NCBI RefSeq assembly: GCF_002776525.5
Contig: NC_045443.1
Coordinates: forward strand, 37,144,148-37,208,147
Source of the DNA: Piliocolobus tephrosceles
Taxonomy: Eukaryota > Chordata > Mammalia > Primates > Cercopithecidae
Direction: 5' to 3'
DNA length: 64,000 nt
Part shown: positions 23,501 through 38,500 of the stretch, piece after piece
How the letters are laid out: every line of letters starts with the position of its first letter
Position numbering within the stretch: the first letter of the stretch is position 1
The notes under the pieces: model-generated
Databases searched by the model: none
The model's input: only the letters and a program-made list of their open reading frames with translations
What the model was told of the DNA's origin: nothing
Translations under genes and position numbers: made by a program

Positions 23501-26500
23501 CTAGAAACAAACGTTGTTCTGTTCCTGAAAAGGGCAGAAAAGATAACATTATCCAAACGTAAGGGGAAAAGTCTGCAAAGAGCAGGAGATTTTTTTCCAT
23601 ATCTAAACTTAAACACCTATTCCCTAAATCTGAAAGTAGAACACAAAACATACATCTTATTTTTCTCTGAGATGCCAGAATATAGAGAACTGCAATTATT
23701 TGTTATAATTAAGATAACATGTTTCTATGTTTAATCCAACTCTCTGGGAAATTGATGAACCATTAGAAAATGATTATTTTGTGTAACAGTGATTTTCAAA
23801 ACCTTACATAGTGCTTTGTTATATTCTTTTTTTCCTGTTGCATAAATGTGTTTCTTGTTTCCTAAGTAATGGAGCACAGAGCACATTCTTTTCTTTTCTT
23901 TTCTTTTCTTTTTTTTGAGACGGAATCTCGCTCTGTCGCCCGGGCTGGAGTGCAGTGGCGCGATCTCAGCCCACTGACCTCCGCCTCCCGGGCTCACGTC
24001 ATTCTGCTGCCTCAACCTCCCGAGAAGCTGGGACTACAGGTGCCCGCCACCTTGCCCAGCTAAGTTTTTTGTATTTTTAGTAGAGACAGGGTTTCACCGT
24101 GTTCGCCAGGATGGTCTCGATTTCTTGACCTCGTGATTGCCTGCCTCGGCCTCCCAAAGTGCTGGGATTACAGGCGTGAGCCACCGCGCCAGGCCGGAGC
24201 ACGTTATTTTCAAAGCATTTATTATACGTCATATCACCATAAACATAATTTTAAAAGTACTTGTTGTAAGTATATTAAATTTCCTGAAGAATTGGCTCAT
24301 GTTTCTAAGGTAAATTCCTATATATCCATCCACTGTAGATCTGGAAAATGATTGTGAGTATTTCAACAGGCTTTCCATAGACAGGCGACTTATCAACAAA
24401 ATTCAAAGATTGTATGTATTTATTCAAGATGTCATTGTGGGAACTGAGAAACATACTTGGAAAACTGCTCTTTGCAGAAATCCTAGGTGCCTTATTTGAA
24501 ATGAATTTTTGTTGCTGTTAGTCAGTGTGATTTATATTTCAAATACAGATTCTCATCGTTTTCAGTAGGTTATAGGATGATAAATCTTGGGGCCTGGAAG
24601 TTGCTGAAGGCAAATATTTAGTCAGTATCCATATAATCAATTGGAAGAAACATTTGCATTGTTTAATCAAGCATAACTATACAGAAAGAAAAAAATTTGT
24701 AAAGCAATTTTTCTGGTTAAGTAGAAAAAACAGTTATAAGAGACATAATTCAGGCGTGAATATGCATAATCTACTTTTATTTTTTTTTCCTCAGGCTATC
24801 CTATATTCTCATTCAAGTCCATATAATTGATTCTGTTCTTTTATTCTTGTTTCTTTTTTGTATAATTCACTGCTTATGAACACATTACCCAGAAAATGTT
24901 TAGGGGAAATAAAAGCATGTGAAATTTAGATCAGAAAACATACTTTAAACAGCTGTAGTCATGTGAAAAAGATATAAAGTACTGGCTAATATTAATTTGT
25001 GAGCTTAATCTATTTGGTCATGCATATTTTCAAGTCTGAGTTGGCATTGAAAATTTTGATATCAAGTATGCTGATAGGTCTGTGTTACATAGATCACTTC
25101 CTATTAAATAGAAAAGCTGCAAAATAATAAATTACCATTAAAATATTACACTTACCAGATAAAAACAGTGGATTGCTTATATTGAATTTTAAGGAAGGAT
25201 GAAAAGAAAAAGAACATCTTTTTCATTGTCTTAAAATATGTTACAGAGAATTATAAAATGACTTTTTTTTTCATTTAAAAATAGATGTGGAAGCCCTACT
25301 TTACCAACAAAAATCGGGTCAGTATCTTTCAGGAATTAATCTTTGCTTTGAAACATTATGCTGCATTGTGAGGTTGCTTTTGGAATCAGAAAATTGTGTG
25401 TCCTACACACTTGGTTTTGTGAATGAGCTCCCATGACACCCCGTTTACTCCACGTGACTCTGAACTCCTTAAGGACAGATTTTGGTCTATGCTGTTCACC
25501 CTGTATTCATAATGCCAAGAGCAGTGGCTGCAATGGAGTAGGTCCTGAGTACATCTTTGTTTTAAATGAATAAAATAAATTGGGATTATCAATATAAGAT
25601 TTATTTTGCCTACAAGAATTTTCTACTTGAAAGTAACCAAATGCTTTGCAAAGTAAACTTTCTGAAATAAAACAAGGATGCCCTAACTTCTTACCAAAGA
25701 AGATGAGGAACTTCTGAAATTAGCTTAATCTTTTTTAAGGGCATGAAAATTCATGTCCATTATCATATTATATTCTATACAATGATGCCCTTGGAATCTG
25801 CTGACTTGTGTAAACAGTTTGTCCCTGTTCCAGAGATTGTTTCTGAGTTTCTGTGTCTGCTTTTGATTTGCCTTTCTGTCCTCTCTCTTCTGTTCAACAA
25901 CTAATTCTATATTCATAGGATCATCATGTCTACTTTTAGCAGTCAGTTCCAATTCTTACTCATTGTTTTCAGTCCACTGGGCAGAGAACACCATCGATCC
26001 AAGCTCATTAGCCTTGTACCTGTGGTAAGGATGTGTACTCTGAGTGACGCCTCAAAAGATTTCTCCTGATGGGTACAGTGAATAAGCAAGAATTTATACG
26101 TGGGCTCGATGATATCTCTATTTGCCGCAAGGGGATTTTGGGACAACTTCTTAACTGCAATCTACATTTCAGATAGTTAGAATTTTCCAGGTGTTTAACT
26201 TACATAGAGAATATTACTGTGCAGTTTTCTTTTGAAGCGTTTATTTTAAGTGTCTCCAAGCCACATCTGTAAACCATTTCTTCTTAGCCTTTGGCTAAAC
26301 ATGTGTGTGTGCATTTGTTTGTGCAATACATAAGATTTGGTTTTGACAACAATTTATGAGAACATATGGGAAATAATTTATCTTTTAAATGTGCTATTTA
26401 CTGTTTGTCTTAATTTACCCCTTCATCTCTGGGATAGGTTTACTAACCATAAGTCCTGGATTATCCTGAATTGGATTTTAGTTCAAATTTCTAAAAGTTT

Positions 26501-29500
26501 ATCTTAGTATCAGACCATGTGCCTTGACTCTTTATTTGAATAATGCAGTCAGTTTAGAAAATTTAAAGGTTATAGAGCATAGAGAAGCATTAAAAACAAA
26601 CCACAATCCTGTAAGTCTCCAAATAAAAATGTTACCAAAAACATCTTTGAGGTTTCTTTAATATGGAATCAACATGCAACTTTATGCAAAATTCGATTGC
26701 CATTGTTAAGTGTTTTATTTCACAGAATTATTGAGAAAATTATTTTGGAAACTAATGACTTGATGTATTTAATACAAATATTTTTATATTTGTAAATCTT
26801 AATAAGTGCATGTGTATTTAAATTATACTTTTTGTTGTAAAGTACCCATTCTTATTGTGAGTTTTTGACTCAGCTGTACGTACAATAGCTTGACAAGGTT
26901 GTACATTTACATGCCATTTATTTAAGTATGGAGAAAGTTTACCTTGATTTACAATAATGACACTTAAATAATTTGTAAGTTGTGTATATATAAATTTTAG
27001 TATTCAGCTGTAAACTAGAAATTGTAGACATTTGATTCAGATTAAGTAATTGTAGTTTATTCAGTACCTTTGTCACTTGAAAATATATTTTAACTAAAAC
27101 TTCTGCATTTTACCAAAAGAATAATTAGTCTTTTGAAGCACCTGTTCAGGCATCTAAAAATTATTGAGTTTTGCTGCATTCTAATTTATGCATTTAGACT
27201 GGGCATGAGAGTGACTGGAAGATCAGCCCAGACTTTCTCCTTTATGGCAGTGTTCTGGAGATGCAGAAATGTACCATGGGCAATGGCGAATTACCATATT
27301 TATGCCTGAGTATTAAATTCAATGAATATCTCTCTTTGGGAGCACCTCCCAAAGACAAGAAATGACTGTAATCAATGTTCACTTTCTACTGGCAAATCTA
27401 TCATTTAGAGACACCATTAATGACAGCAGTTCTTCCTTTCTTTGTTCAGATGGTAAAATAGCAGCAAGCAGATCAGGTAAATTACTTTGTTCTCTTTTCT
27501 TATACTGTTTATACTCAAAAGCAATAGGATGATAGTGCTTTGCTTTGTACCTAGGGCATATCTCCCCTGGAAAAATCCTTCAAATGCTTAAAATATAATC
27601 TCTCTTATTATTACAGACATGCTTTAATGTGTTTTTGTATAATCTGGGCCAGACATTTTAATCTTTGATCAATACTTTTATAGGTGGTGAAATTTAAAAT
27701 GGAAAATTGCTCTGGTTATTTGCTTAACTTAAATATCTTAAGCCTGTGATAGAAATGTGTATGCAAATTTAAGACTTTACTTTCCTATATTTTCATTGGC
27801 AGGACATGCTGTTGCTTTTCTCTTCCAAGATTAATTCCTTAGTGATCTGCTTTAAAATCAATCTAGTTTCAGCAGTTTTACTAGATCGCATCAGGTGATT
27901 GAATATCACCATTATCCTTTACTGTTTTTTGTTTCTCTACCCACTGAAATGAAAAAATGAGCCATAGCAAATCAACAAGACTGCTTAATGAAGTTTTTCT
28001 GAAATCCAGCATTAAGATTATTGCTAATATCAACTTAGATTCAATTTTATTCAGATCTATTGTACACAGCAATCAAAATAGCCCAATATTCTTTCATGTG
28101 CTTTTCTTATAGGGCATTTTACATCCCTACCTCATTCTACAACATAAATAAAATGTAATGTTAAAAAGTCTTCTTTGAGGGAAAATATAAACTGAGATTA
28201 AGCAGCAGCTCAGTTGAGTCAGGAAGACAGCAAGATTATTTTTCACAACTATGGATGGGACTCATTAAGTTCCATCATAGTGATATAGTAAGAGTTTCTC
28301 TACAAAATCTGGTTGTTACTTTTGTAAATGGGGGCATACGAGTCTTCAGCATTCCTTTAGAAGCCCCCATTCACAAATGAGAGGTAGGTAAGGGTATGCT
28401 TGGGATTCTATAGTTTTCTGAAAGTTCCTTAAAATTCTGAGGAATTGAATTTATTCCTATGTGTCTCAGAGAACCTTCCAGGTCTGGGTATTATTTAGGA
28501 GGGACATGAGGTTCTCCAAGGCTAGAGTTGTCTTAAGTGAATAGTGAGGTTCTCCAAGGCTAGAGCTGTCTTAAGTGAATAAAAACAGCAAGCAAGAAAG
28601 CCCCCATCAACCACTCAACCAGTCAACATAAAACTGGACAAACTGACCAGGCACGATGGTTCAGGCCTATAATCCCAGCACTTTGGGAGGCCGAGGCAGG
28701 CAGATCACGAGGTCAAGAGACTGAGACCATCCTGGCCAACATGGTGAAAGCCCGTCTCTTCCAAAGAAGAGAAAAATTAGCCGGGCATGGTGGTGGGGGC
28801 CTGTAGTCCCAGATACTCAGGAGGCTGAGGCAGGAGAATTGCTTGAAAACGGGAGGTGGAGCTTGCAGTGAGCCGAGATTGCGCCACTGCACTCCAGCCT
28901 GGCAACAAAGCAAGACTCCATCTCAAAAAGCAAGCAAACAAACAAACAAACAAAAAAACTGGACAAACTTCAGGGCATTGTTATCCCTCAAACTCTTCAT
29001 TCTTTAATGAGATCAAGACTCCTACATTTGAGAAAAAGGATTATAGGTCAATACAGGACTTCATGTTTTTTGATATCCACTGATTTTTACTGATGTCAGA
29101 AACATAATTCATTTGTTCCCATTACTTTAAAAATCTTCCTATCCACACAGCTGAATCATGTTCACCTCTCTTATCCAGCCCTTTCTCTCCAGGAGGTAGG
29201 GATGAAGAAGCAGAATTATGTCTATTTTTATTTTCTACTCCATTCTATGGTTTAAAGTATAAGCTAAACCTTCTAAAATTTTGTGCAAAATGTATTCAAA
29301 ATCTATTATGATTTTATTATGAAAAATATAAACACTTCATTTATCCTTAAGCTATAAAGTAAACATTTTATTTATCTTTGTGCATTGTATAAGCAATCTG
29401 TCTTTAAGCAAGATGATGGCAGTGTACATCGCACTTAAGAGCAAAGGATTTCTTGGCAGATTTTTCTAACCACGTGATCTTGGACAAATTATTCAATCTC

Positions 29501-32500
29501 TTCTAAATATCTATTTTCTCATCTACAAATGAAGTGGTTTAATGGCACCTATCCCATAGAATTGAGGCTACTAAAGTGATAAGGTATATAAAGTACTGTT
29601 ATATAGATGTTGTACATTTGAAAAACATATTGACCATTACTCCTAATAACTTCAGCAGAAAGTATTTCTGAGCAAGTTTTATATAATAAAAACAAAAGGG
29701 ATAAAATAAAGTTAATAAAGTTAGTGAAGACAAATGTGGCACACTGAATATCTAGGATGCCAGGTCTACTCATGTCAACATTAGAATGAAGAAATACTGG
29801 TCTAATAAAATGAAGAATCTAATATATCTCCGGGGTTGAACTCAGGAGAGGTATGATGAGTATGGTGAACAAACACATCATGAATTAAATAAGTGAAATA
29901 AAAGGCATCTAAATGAGTTTGATGCAGTAAGTTTGCTGAGACAAGTCAAATGTATTAAAGGACAGGGTTTATCCCAGTTGAATGTTGTGTGTAAGACACT
30001 GGACTAGGTGCACTCACCTCACTTAACACTGTCATTTAATTAATACTTCTATTATGAAGTAGACACGATCTTATCCTTGTTTATGATGTACTCCCCATTT
30101 AGTAGATAAGAAAACTTTGTTTTAGAAATGTTAAATTGTCTATCCAAGGACAAGTCAAGAACAGAAAACACAGCCAGGTGCAAAAGTACAAATGCAAGTG
30201 TGTAAATAATAAAAAAGTTACAAATAACAGGAACAAAGTAGCAAATAAAATGTGTTTCTTTCTTTTACTTTGACAAAAATACATTCATGGCAAGCTGGAA
30301 TGATATTTCCTATGCAGAATTTTTAGATTCATTGGAAATCAATGCAAGAACAGGGTTGCCTGTGCCCTATCCAAGAAGTAGCCCTGCTCCTTCTATCTCT
30401 GGCTTGGTCACACTGGGAGGGACAGCCCAGCTTTCCTATCTCAGTCCACATCTTTCTGCAAACTGACCACCCTCTGTTCTTCCTCACACCTTGGGCTTCA
30501 ATTTTTGCAATGTGGTCTCACCTGGGGCAGAACGTCTCAGGAAAGATGCCCATGTAGGTCCAAGTAGCAGGCTTGGAGCTGCAGCCCAGGGGACTTAGAA
30601 TATTGTCCAGTAACGGGGAGGGGCAAACACACCCTCTGAGTAGACAAAGGCTCTTCACCCTCACCCTGTATTCTGTGTTCTCTGAGGAAGGCCATGACCC
30701 AGGAAGGCCGCATGAAACTGACATAGATCAGAGCAGCAACCTCTGTTGCTAGGTCTAAGAGAGGTAGTGGCCAAGACCACACTGATTGCAAGAGGGGGAG
30801 CCCAGATGGGTTTGCAGAAAAGTGCATACTTTACACACAACTGAATACTTCTTTTCTTTCTTCTGCTTTGTCATCAAACTAAGATATTTATATATTAAAG
30901 TGCGGTTCTGAAACTACATGGCATCGAAGAAAGACAATGAGAGAGAGAGGGTAAAAGAGGAAAGGAAGAAGAGTATGTGGAAAACATGGGTTAATAGAGG
31001 AAAAGAGGAGACAATGAGAGGCAACGCTGTCTGTGGAGAAAGGTAGTGTAGTCACTGGAAGGTTACCTAATATAGGTAATAATATAAATTGACTATACAT
31101 GATTTAAGCACTTGTATTCCTACAATAAAAAGTTTTATTATGAAATAAACATTAAAGCAGAATGTGATACACATACAGGTTAAGGAGACTGCCAAAACAG
31201 AAAGACATAGCCAAGCAGATGTAATCTATCATATACATGTTCTCAAGATTAACAGTAGTTCTCAAGTGAATTTCATAGCAGCATTAGCCATACAGTTCAA
31301 TCTAAATTTACGGGGTAGTTGGGGTGGCCACCTGTGTCTGCTGATTGTCTTGAAAAGAAAAAAGATAAATTTCTTGTATCTTATGACTGGAGGTAGGTTT
31401 GCAATTTGTAACCAGGCACCAGCTGAAGTTAGGCTCCTACCTCCCAGGAACCTAGGAGATGGGAAGTTATCTTCCTCTGTGATGACATGTCAAAGTGATG
31501 GTGCCAGGCCCTTGGGGAAACATTCTTGGGGTGCTTATCTAGTCTTTAAAAATATTTATATACATTTCAGAGAGGTAGAGAAATAAGTCACAAGTTTTCT
31601 TTTCTTTCTTTCTTTTCTTTTTATTTTTTGAGAGGGAGTCTCACTCTGTTACCAGGTTGGAGTAGGGTGGTGCAATCTTGGCTCACTGCAACCTCCACCT
31701 CCTGGGTTCAAGCGATTCTCATGCCTCAGCCTCCCTAGTAACTGGGACTACAGGCATGCACCACCACACCCAGCTAATTTTTGTATTTTCGGTAGAGACA
31801 GGGTTTCACCATGTTGGCCAGGCTGGTCTTGAATTCCTGACCTCGTGATCTGCCCGCCTCAGCCTCCCAAAGTGCTGGGATTACAGGCATAAGCCACCGT
31901 GCCCTGCTGAAAACACAAGTTTTCTAAAGTAAATGATCTAAGCAAAAGTGTATAGGGAGAGAAATCTCATCTCCTGTTTTGAATATGGAGAATTAAACTA
32001 CTTAGTTTTACTTGCATTTGCTCTTACTTATTCTTCAAATTTTACTTACAAGTAATGTGCTTCATTCTCTTCTCTATTCATTGATCAAAATGTATGTCTT
32101 CCACAACTTTACAGGAATATCATCATTATTATGACATTATTAATTCTAAAGCATTTCAATTTTGTTGTAAAGATTAAAAAAATAGAGGGAATGACGGAAA
32201 GCACATATGCATCATGTAAGACAGTATTTCTTCTCTTAAAAGTAATCTTGTTGGTGAATGTATTTATTAAATAAATATGAATTGGGTGTCCTCTGTAGTT
32301 CAGGCACTGCTCTCATCACCTGGATACTTGAGTGCATTAAACAGGCAATGAAACATTGAGCTTTTGCAGCTTAAAACCTGGAAGGATACAGTCAATAAAC
32401 AAAAAACATTATAAGCAGTAAACATGTTATATTACAAGGTGATAAAATCTGTGGGATAAAATAGAGTAATATTAAATATAGTGGTAATTGGAAGTATAAT

Positions 32501-35500
32501 GGTGGGGGTGGAGTTGCAGTTTTAACTGGTCAGAGTGTGCCTCATTGAGATGAAATTTAAGCTGAGACTTGAAAGAGGCTAACTCTACAATTAATTTATG
32601 AGTAAATGGTTGCGTCTTTTCAGGAATACAGAAAAGAGAGTCAGATATGTTATCTTAATTTTGTCAGTTATAGGGAACAGTAGCCAAGGACAGAGTGGAT
32701 TAACATAGCAGAGTATTTTGCTGAGTGTCTAAGTTTATTTGCCTTGCTATCCATAAGGAAATATGTGAGGCTGGGTAATTTATGAAGAATAGGGGTTATT
32801 CATCTCCTGTATTTGAAGGCTGTATAAGAAGCATGGCACCAGCCTTTACTTCTGGTGAGGGTCTCTGGGTGCTTCCGCTCATGGCAATGGCCGAGGGCAG
32901 CTAACCTGTGCACTGAGAGAGGAAGAAAAAGAGAGAGAGATGAGGAATGACAGTTCTGTGGGAACTAACAGAGCACTAGCTCATTCATTACCAGGAGGAC
33001 AACACCAAGCTATTCCTGAGGGGTTTTCCCACATGACCCAAACATTTCCCAACAGGCCCTACCTCCATCACAGGGATCAAATTTCAACATGGGTTGTGTG
33101 GAGACAAACTCCTAAACAATAGCAGTGGGAAGAGGTGGGATGCTGGAACTTGGGACTTATGAATGGGGAAGAAAGCAGATTGGGGAGTTTCTGCTCTGTC
33201 CAGGAGAAGAGTCTCTCTAGCACACATCAATGATTGAATTTCCACAGCTCGATTCTCCTCTCTTTCTTAAGGACTTAGAACCATGACAAAAAGACATGGA
33301 TCGGTGGTATATGTTGTTCAAGTGCCGCCAGAATAATAAGACTTGTATAAAATAAAAAAGTGGCTTTTCTTAGTGTCATAATCAGACCACTTTTATAGCC
33401 TGTGCTAACAATGCTGTTTTCAAATAAAATCTTCTGTTATTTGCTGTAGGCAGCTTCTCTTACGGTAGTTCATCCTCTGGTGACTTGGACAGAAAAAAGC
33501 CACTCTTTAGCTTGGAATTTGGTTCTCCAGGAGAAGCTGAAGACAAGTCCAGACAACGTCAGGATGCTGGGAGTTCAAGGTCAGAAGACACCCTAGCAGG
33601 TACTGTTACAGAGAATACACTTACCTAGCAAGCATTTTTTTTTTTTTTTGGATAATATGATAATCTTTGTTTTATTGAAGACGTAGCCTTAATAGAAATG
33701 TGAAGACCCTATAGGCACTAATGCTAGCTCCAAAGAGAGTGCTAAATTCTGTCTTTAGAGAATTCTGGCAAAGAGGTTTACAATAATTATTGTCCTGGTA
33801 ATATTTATCTTGTATGCTATCTTTATATGTAGTATCTTAATTGTTATTATAATATATTTCAGTGTATAAATTAACAATTTAAAGTGCTTCCTGGACCCAA
33901 ATGTAGTATAAGATCTCTCTATTCACATTTCTGTAATCTAACCACCATTTATTTCCAACATTAGGATTCTCTTTTTAAATTACACCCTTAATTTGCTAAA
34001 CAATATTATAAAGCAGAGTTTCTAAAAAGTTCATGGCCTGCAATTTTTTGGGGAGGAAAAATTTTTAGTGTCCTTAGGTGGGGTATTTCATCTCTTGTTG
34101 TATAAAATTTTAAATGTCTTTAGGTGAGGTGTTTCGTCTCTTTTTGTGTTAGTTTATTCTCATGCTGCTATGATGAAATACCCAAGACTGGGTAATTTAT
34201 AAATAAAAGAGGTTTAATTGACTCACAATTCTGCATGGCTGAGGAGGCCTCAGGAAAGTTACAAGCATGGCAGAAAGTTCTTCACGTGGAGAAAGGAGAG
34301 AGAAGAATGACAGCCCAGTGAAGGGGCAAGCCCCTTATAAAACCATCAGATCTTGAGAACTTACTCATTATCACAAGAATAGCATGGGGAAACTGTAACC
34401 ATGATTCAGTTACCTCCCACTGGGTCCCTCCCACCACATTTGGGGATTATGGGAACTACAACTCAAGATGAGATCTGAGTGGCAACAGAGCCAAACCATA
34501 TCACTTGTTTAACACATTTCTTCCCCTGGCCAGTCCAAACTTTTTCTTTTATTTTCCTGGTCCCTGAAATCTGTATGGTTTGTACCTCTATAAGAAAAAG
34601 AAAGAAGGAAGTCTAGTGAAATAAATACTTTCAATATTTTATATGAAAATTTAATATTTGAGTTCATGTAATGAAAAGGCAGTAACCGCTTTGGGTGTAG
34701 GGGGTGTGGTTATGATATCTTTAGGCAGGACATAAAATTGTATATCTTTCCATGAGGTTGATACTATTTTATGCACATTCATTATGTAGTCTTCATTTAA
34801 TAGTAAAATAAATTTTGTTTAAGGGAACTTTGTTTTAGAAGTGTTACTTTGTTTAACAGGCCAAGGGTACAGTCAGGGGTCAAGAGTATAAATGCAGGCA
34901 TACACAAAATTAAAAGTTATAAATAAAAGAACAAAATAGTACATAAAATACTTTTTTTCCCTTCCTTGACGACAATGTATTTGTGACAACCTGGAAGGCA
35001 GGTTCCAATGTAGAATTTTCATCTTTATTGGAATTCAATACGAGAATAAGGTTGGCTGTGCCCTAGGCAAGGTCCCTACAGCGTCTCTCTTTCTATCTCC
35101 TGCTTACTCCCATACTGAGAGGGATGCCCTAGTTTTACTATTTCAGTCCATCTTCTTCCACACACTGGCCATCCCCTGTCCATCCTTCAGACCTAGGGTT
35201 TCAATCAGTGTAATGTAGTCTCACCTGGAAGAGAAGGTCTTGGGAAAGATGCCCATGTAGGCCCAGATCGTGGGTTTGTCTGTAGCCCTAGGGACTTAGG
35301 ACATGGTCCAGAAATGGGGTAGGGGATGACACAGACTCTAGGTAGGCATGCCTTCTTCACCCTCAGCCTGTAGCCTCTGCTCTCTGGGGAGCATCATGAC
35401 CCAAGGAAGGCCAGAGTGAGACTTGCATAGATCAGATTAGGAACTTCCAAAATGTTTGGATTAGATGATTAAGTCCCAGTGGTATATGTTGTTTCAAGTG

Positions 35501-38500
35501 CTGTTAGGATAAGGGGATTTATACAAAATAAAATGTGGCTTTTCATAATGTCATAATCAAATGACTTTTATATTCTGTGCTAATAATGCTGTTTTCAAAT
35601 AGCATCTTCTGTCATTTGCTGTAGGTGGCTTTTTTTACAGTAGTTCATCCTCTGGTGACTCAGACAGGAAAAAGCCACTCTTTAGCTTAGGACTTGGTGC
35701 TGCAGGAAAGGTAGAAGACAAGTTCAGAGACCATCAGGATGCCGGAAGTTTAAAGTCAGAAGACACCCCACCAGGTACTGTTCCAGAAAAACATATGTAC
35801 TTAGCAAGCAAGTGCTCTTGATTTTCATTTTGGATAATCTGATACCCTACGTTTTATTGAAGACAAAGCCTGCATAGAAATAGTGGAAACCCTAAAGACA
35901 CTATTTCCAGGGCCAAAGAGAGTGATAAATTCTGTCTTTAGAGAATTGTGGTAAAAAAGTTTACATTAAATTAATTATGGTCTTGATAATATTTATTTTT
36001 AATTCTATCTTTATATTTAGTATCTTTATTGTTATTATGACCAATTTCAGTATATAAATTAATTATTTAAAATGCTTCCTGGACCCAAATGTACTGTAGA
36101 ATCTCCCCATTCACATTTCTTTTATTTATTTATTTACTTTTTAATTATTATTATTATACTTTAAGTTCTAGGGTACATGTGCATAACGTGCAGGTTTGTT
36201 ACATATGTATACTTGTGCCATGTTGGTGTGCTGCACCCATAAACTCGTCAGCACCCATCAACTCTTCATTTACATCAAGTATAACTCCCAATGCAATCCC
36301 TCCCCCCTCCCCCCTCCCCATAATAGGCCCTGCAGTGTGATGTTCCCCTTCCCGAGTCCAAGTGATCTCACTATTCAGTTCCCACCTATGAGTGAGAACA
36401 TGCGGTGTTTGGTTTTCTGTTCTTGTGATAGTTTGCTGAGAATGATGGTTTCCACCTGCATCCATGCCCCTACAAAGGACACAAACTCATCCTTTTTTAT
36501 GGCTGCATAGTATTCCATGATGTATATGTGCCACATTTTCTTAATCCAGTCTGTCACTGATGGACATTTGGGTTGATTCCAAGTCTTTGCTATTGTGAAC
36601 AGTGCCGCAATAAACATACGTGTGCATGTGTCTTTATAGCAGCATGATTTATAATCCTTTGGGTATATACCCAGTAGTGGGATGGCTGGGTCATATGGTA
36701 CTTCTAGTTCTAGATCCTTGAGGAATCGCCATACTGTTTTCCATAATGGTTGAACTAGTTTACAATCCCTCCAACAGTGTAAAAGTGTTCCTATTTCTCC
36801 ACATCCTCTCCAGCACCTGTTGTTTCCTGATTTTTTAATGATTGCCTTTCTAACTGGTGTGAGACGGTATCTCATTGTGGTTTTGATTTGCATTTCTCTG
36901 ATGGCCAGTGATGATGCACATTTTTTCATGTGTCTGTTGGCTGTATGAATGTCTTCTTTTGAGAAGTGTCTGTTCATATCCTTTGCCCACTTTTTCATGG
37001 GGTTGTTTGCTTTTTTCTTGTAAATTTGTTTGAGTTCTTTGTAGGTTCTGGATATTAGCCCTTTGTCAGATGAGTAGATTGCAAAAATTTTCTCCCATTC
37101 TGTAGGTTGCCTGTTCACTCTGATGGTAGTTTCTTTTGCTGTACAGAAGCTCTTTAGTTTAATTAGATCCCATTTGTCAATTTTAGCTTTTGTTGCCGTT
37201 GCTTTTGGTGTTTTAGACATGAAGTCCTTGCCCATACCTATGTCCTGAACGGTATTACCTAGGTTTTCTTCTAGGGTTTTTATGGTATTAGGTCTAACAT
37301 TTAAGTCTCTAATCCATCTTGAATTAATTTTCATATATGGAGTAAGGAAAGGATCCAGTTTCAGCTTTCTACTTATGGCTAGCCAATTTTCCCAGCACCA
37401 TTTATTAAATAGGGAATCCTTTCCCCATTTCTTGTTTTTATCAGGTTTGTCAAAGATCAGATGTCTGTAGATGTGTGGTGTTATTTCTGAGGGCCCTGTT
37501 CTGTTCCATTGGTCTATATCTCTGTTTTGGTACCAGTACCATGCTGTTTTGGTTACTGTAGCCTTGTAGTATAATTTGAAGTCAGGTAGCGTGATGCCTC
37601 CAGCTTTGTTCTTTTGACTTAGGATTGTCTTGGCAATGCGGGCTCTTTTTTGGTTCCATATGAACTTTAAAGCAGTTTTTTCCAATTCTTTGAAGAAACT
37701 CATTGGTAGCTTGATGGGGATGGCATTGAATCTATAAATAACCTTGGGCAGTATGGCCATTTTCATGATATTGATTCTTCCTATCCATGAGCATGGTATG
37801 TTCTTCCATTTGTTTGTGTCCTCTTTGATTTCACTGAGCAGTGGTTTGTAGTTCTCCTTGAAGAGGTCCTTTACATCCCTTGTAAGTTGGATTCCTAGGT
37901 ATTTTATTCTCTTTGGAGCAATTGTGAATGGAAGTTCATTCATGATTTGGCTCTCTGTTTGTCTGTTAGTGGTGTATAAGAATGCCTGTGATTTTTGCAC
38001 ATTAATTTTGGATCCTGAGACTTTGCTGAAGTTTCTTATCAGCTTAAGGAGATTTTGGGCTGAGACAATGGGGTTTTCTAAATATACAATCATGTCATCT
38101 GCAAACAGGGACAATTTGACTTTTTCTTTTCCTAACTGAATACCCTTCATTTCTTTCTCTTGCCTGATTGCCCTGGCCAAAACTTCCAACACTATGTTGA
38201 ATGGGAGTGGTGAGAGAGGGCATCCCTGTCTTGTGCCAGTTTTCAAAGAGAATGCTTCCAGTTTTTTCCCATTCAGTATGATATTGGCTGTGGGTTTATC
38301 ATAAATAGCTCTTATTATTTTGAGATATGTTCCATCAATACCAAATTTATTGAGCGTTTTTAGCATGAAGGGCTGTTGAATTTTGTCAAAAGCCTTTTCT
38401 GCATCTATTGAGATAATCATGTGGTTCTTGTCTTTGGTTCTCTTTATATGCTGGATTATGTTTATTGATTTGCGAATGTTGAACCAGCCTTGCATCCCAG

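Larger units (their letters stand above)
20566..25284 (+). other. MUC19: MUC19 intron 1
   Basis: A 4.7 kb intron. It holds a nearly complete antisense Tigger1 (20,770-23,140), an AluY-like element (23,892-24,196) and otherwise unassigned AT-rich sequence. Confidence 0.85.
27477..33449 (+). other. MUC19: MUC19 intron 3
   Basis: A 6 kb intron. It holds a short 38-base tandem duplication, an Alu with target duplications, a MIR, the start of the triplicated unit (about 30,060), another Alu, an L2 piece and a MaLR LTR. The ~1 kb before 28,507 and parts of 29,000-30,060 are unassigned. Confidence 0.8.
30060..34735 (+). repeat. MUC19: Triplicated unit, copy A (contains exon 4)
   Basis: First of three paralogous blocks. 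Shared landmarks include TTTTAGAAATGTTAAATTG, GGTCTCACCTGG with GATGCCCATGTAG, GTATATGTTGTTCAAGTG and TTGCTGTAGG before the exon. They occur in the same order in copies B and C. Copy A also carries an Alu (31,601-31,913) and two MaLR LTRs absent from the other copies. Boundaries are accurate to about 50 bases. Confidence 0.85.

Noticed and set aside
30518..30827. Overlapping minus-strand frames of 68 and 96 codons
   Set aside because: Part of the triplicated intronic unit. Copies B and C do not preserve the frames, and there is no family resemblance.
31164..31586. 140-codon frame in intron 3
   Set aside because: It lies in the duplicated intron block. The paralogous segment at 43.9-44.3 kb has different breaks, so there is no coding conservation between copies.
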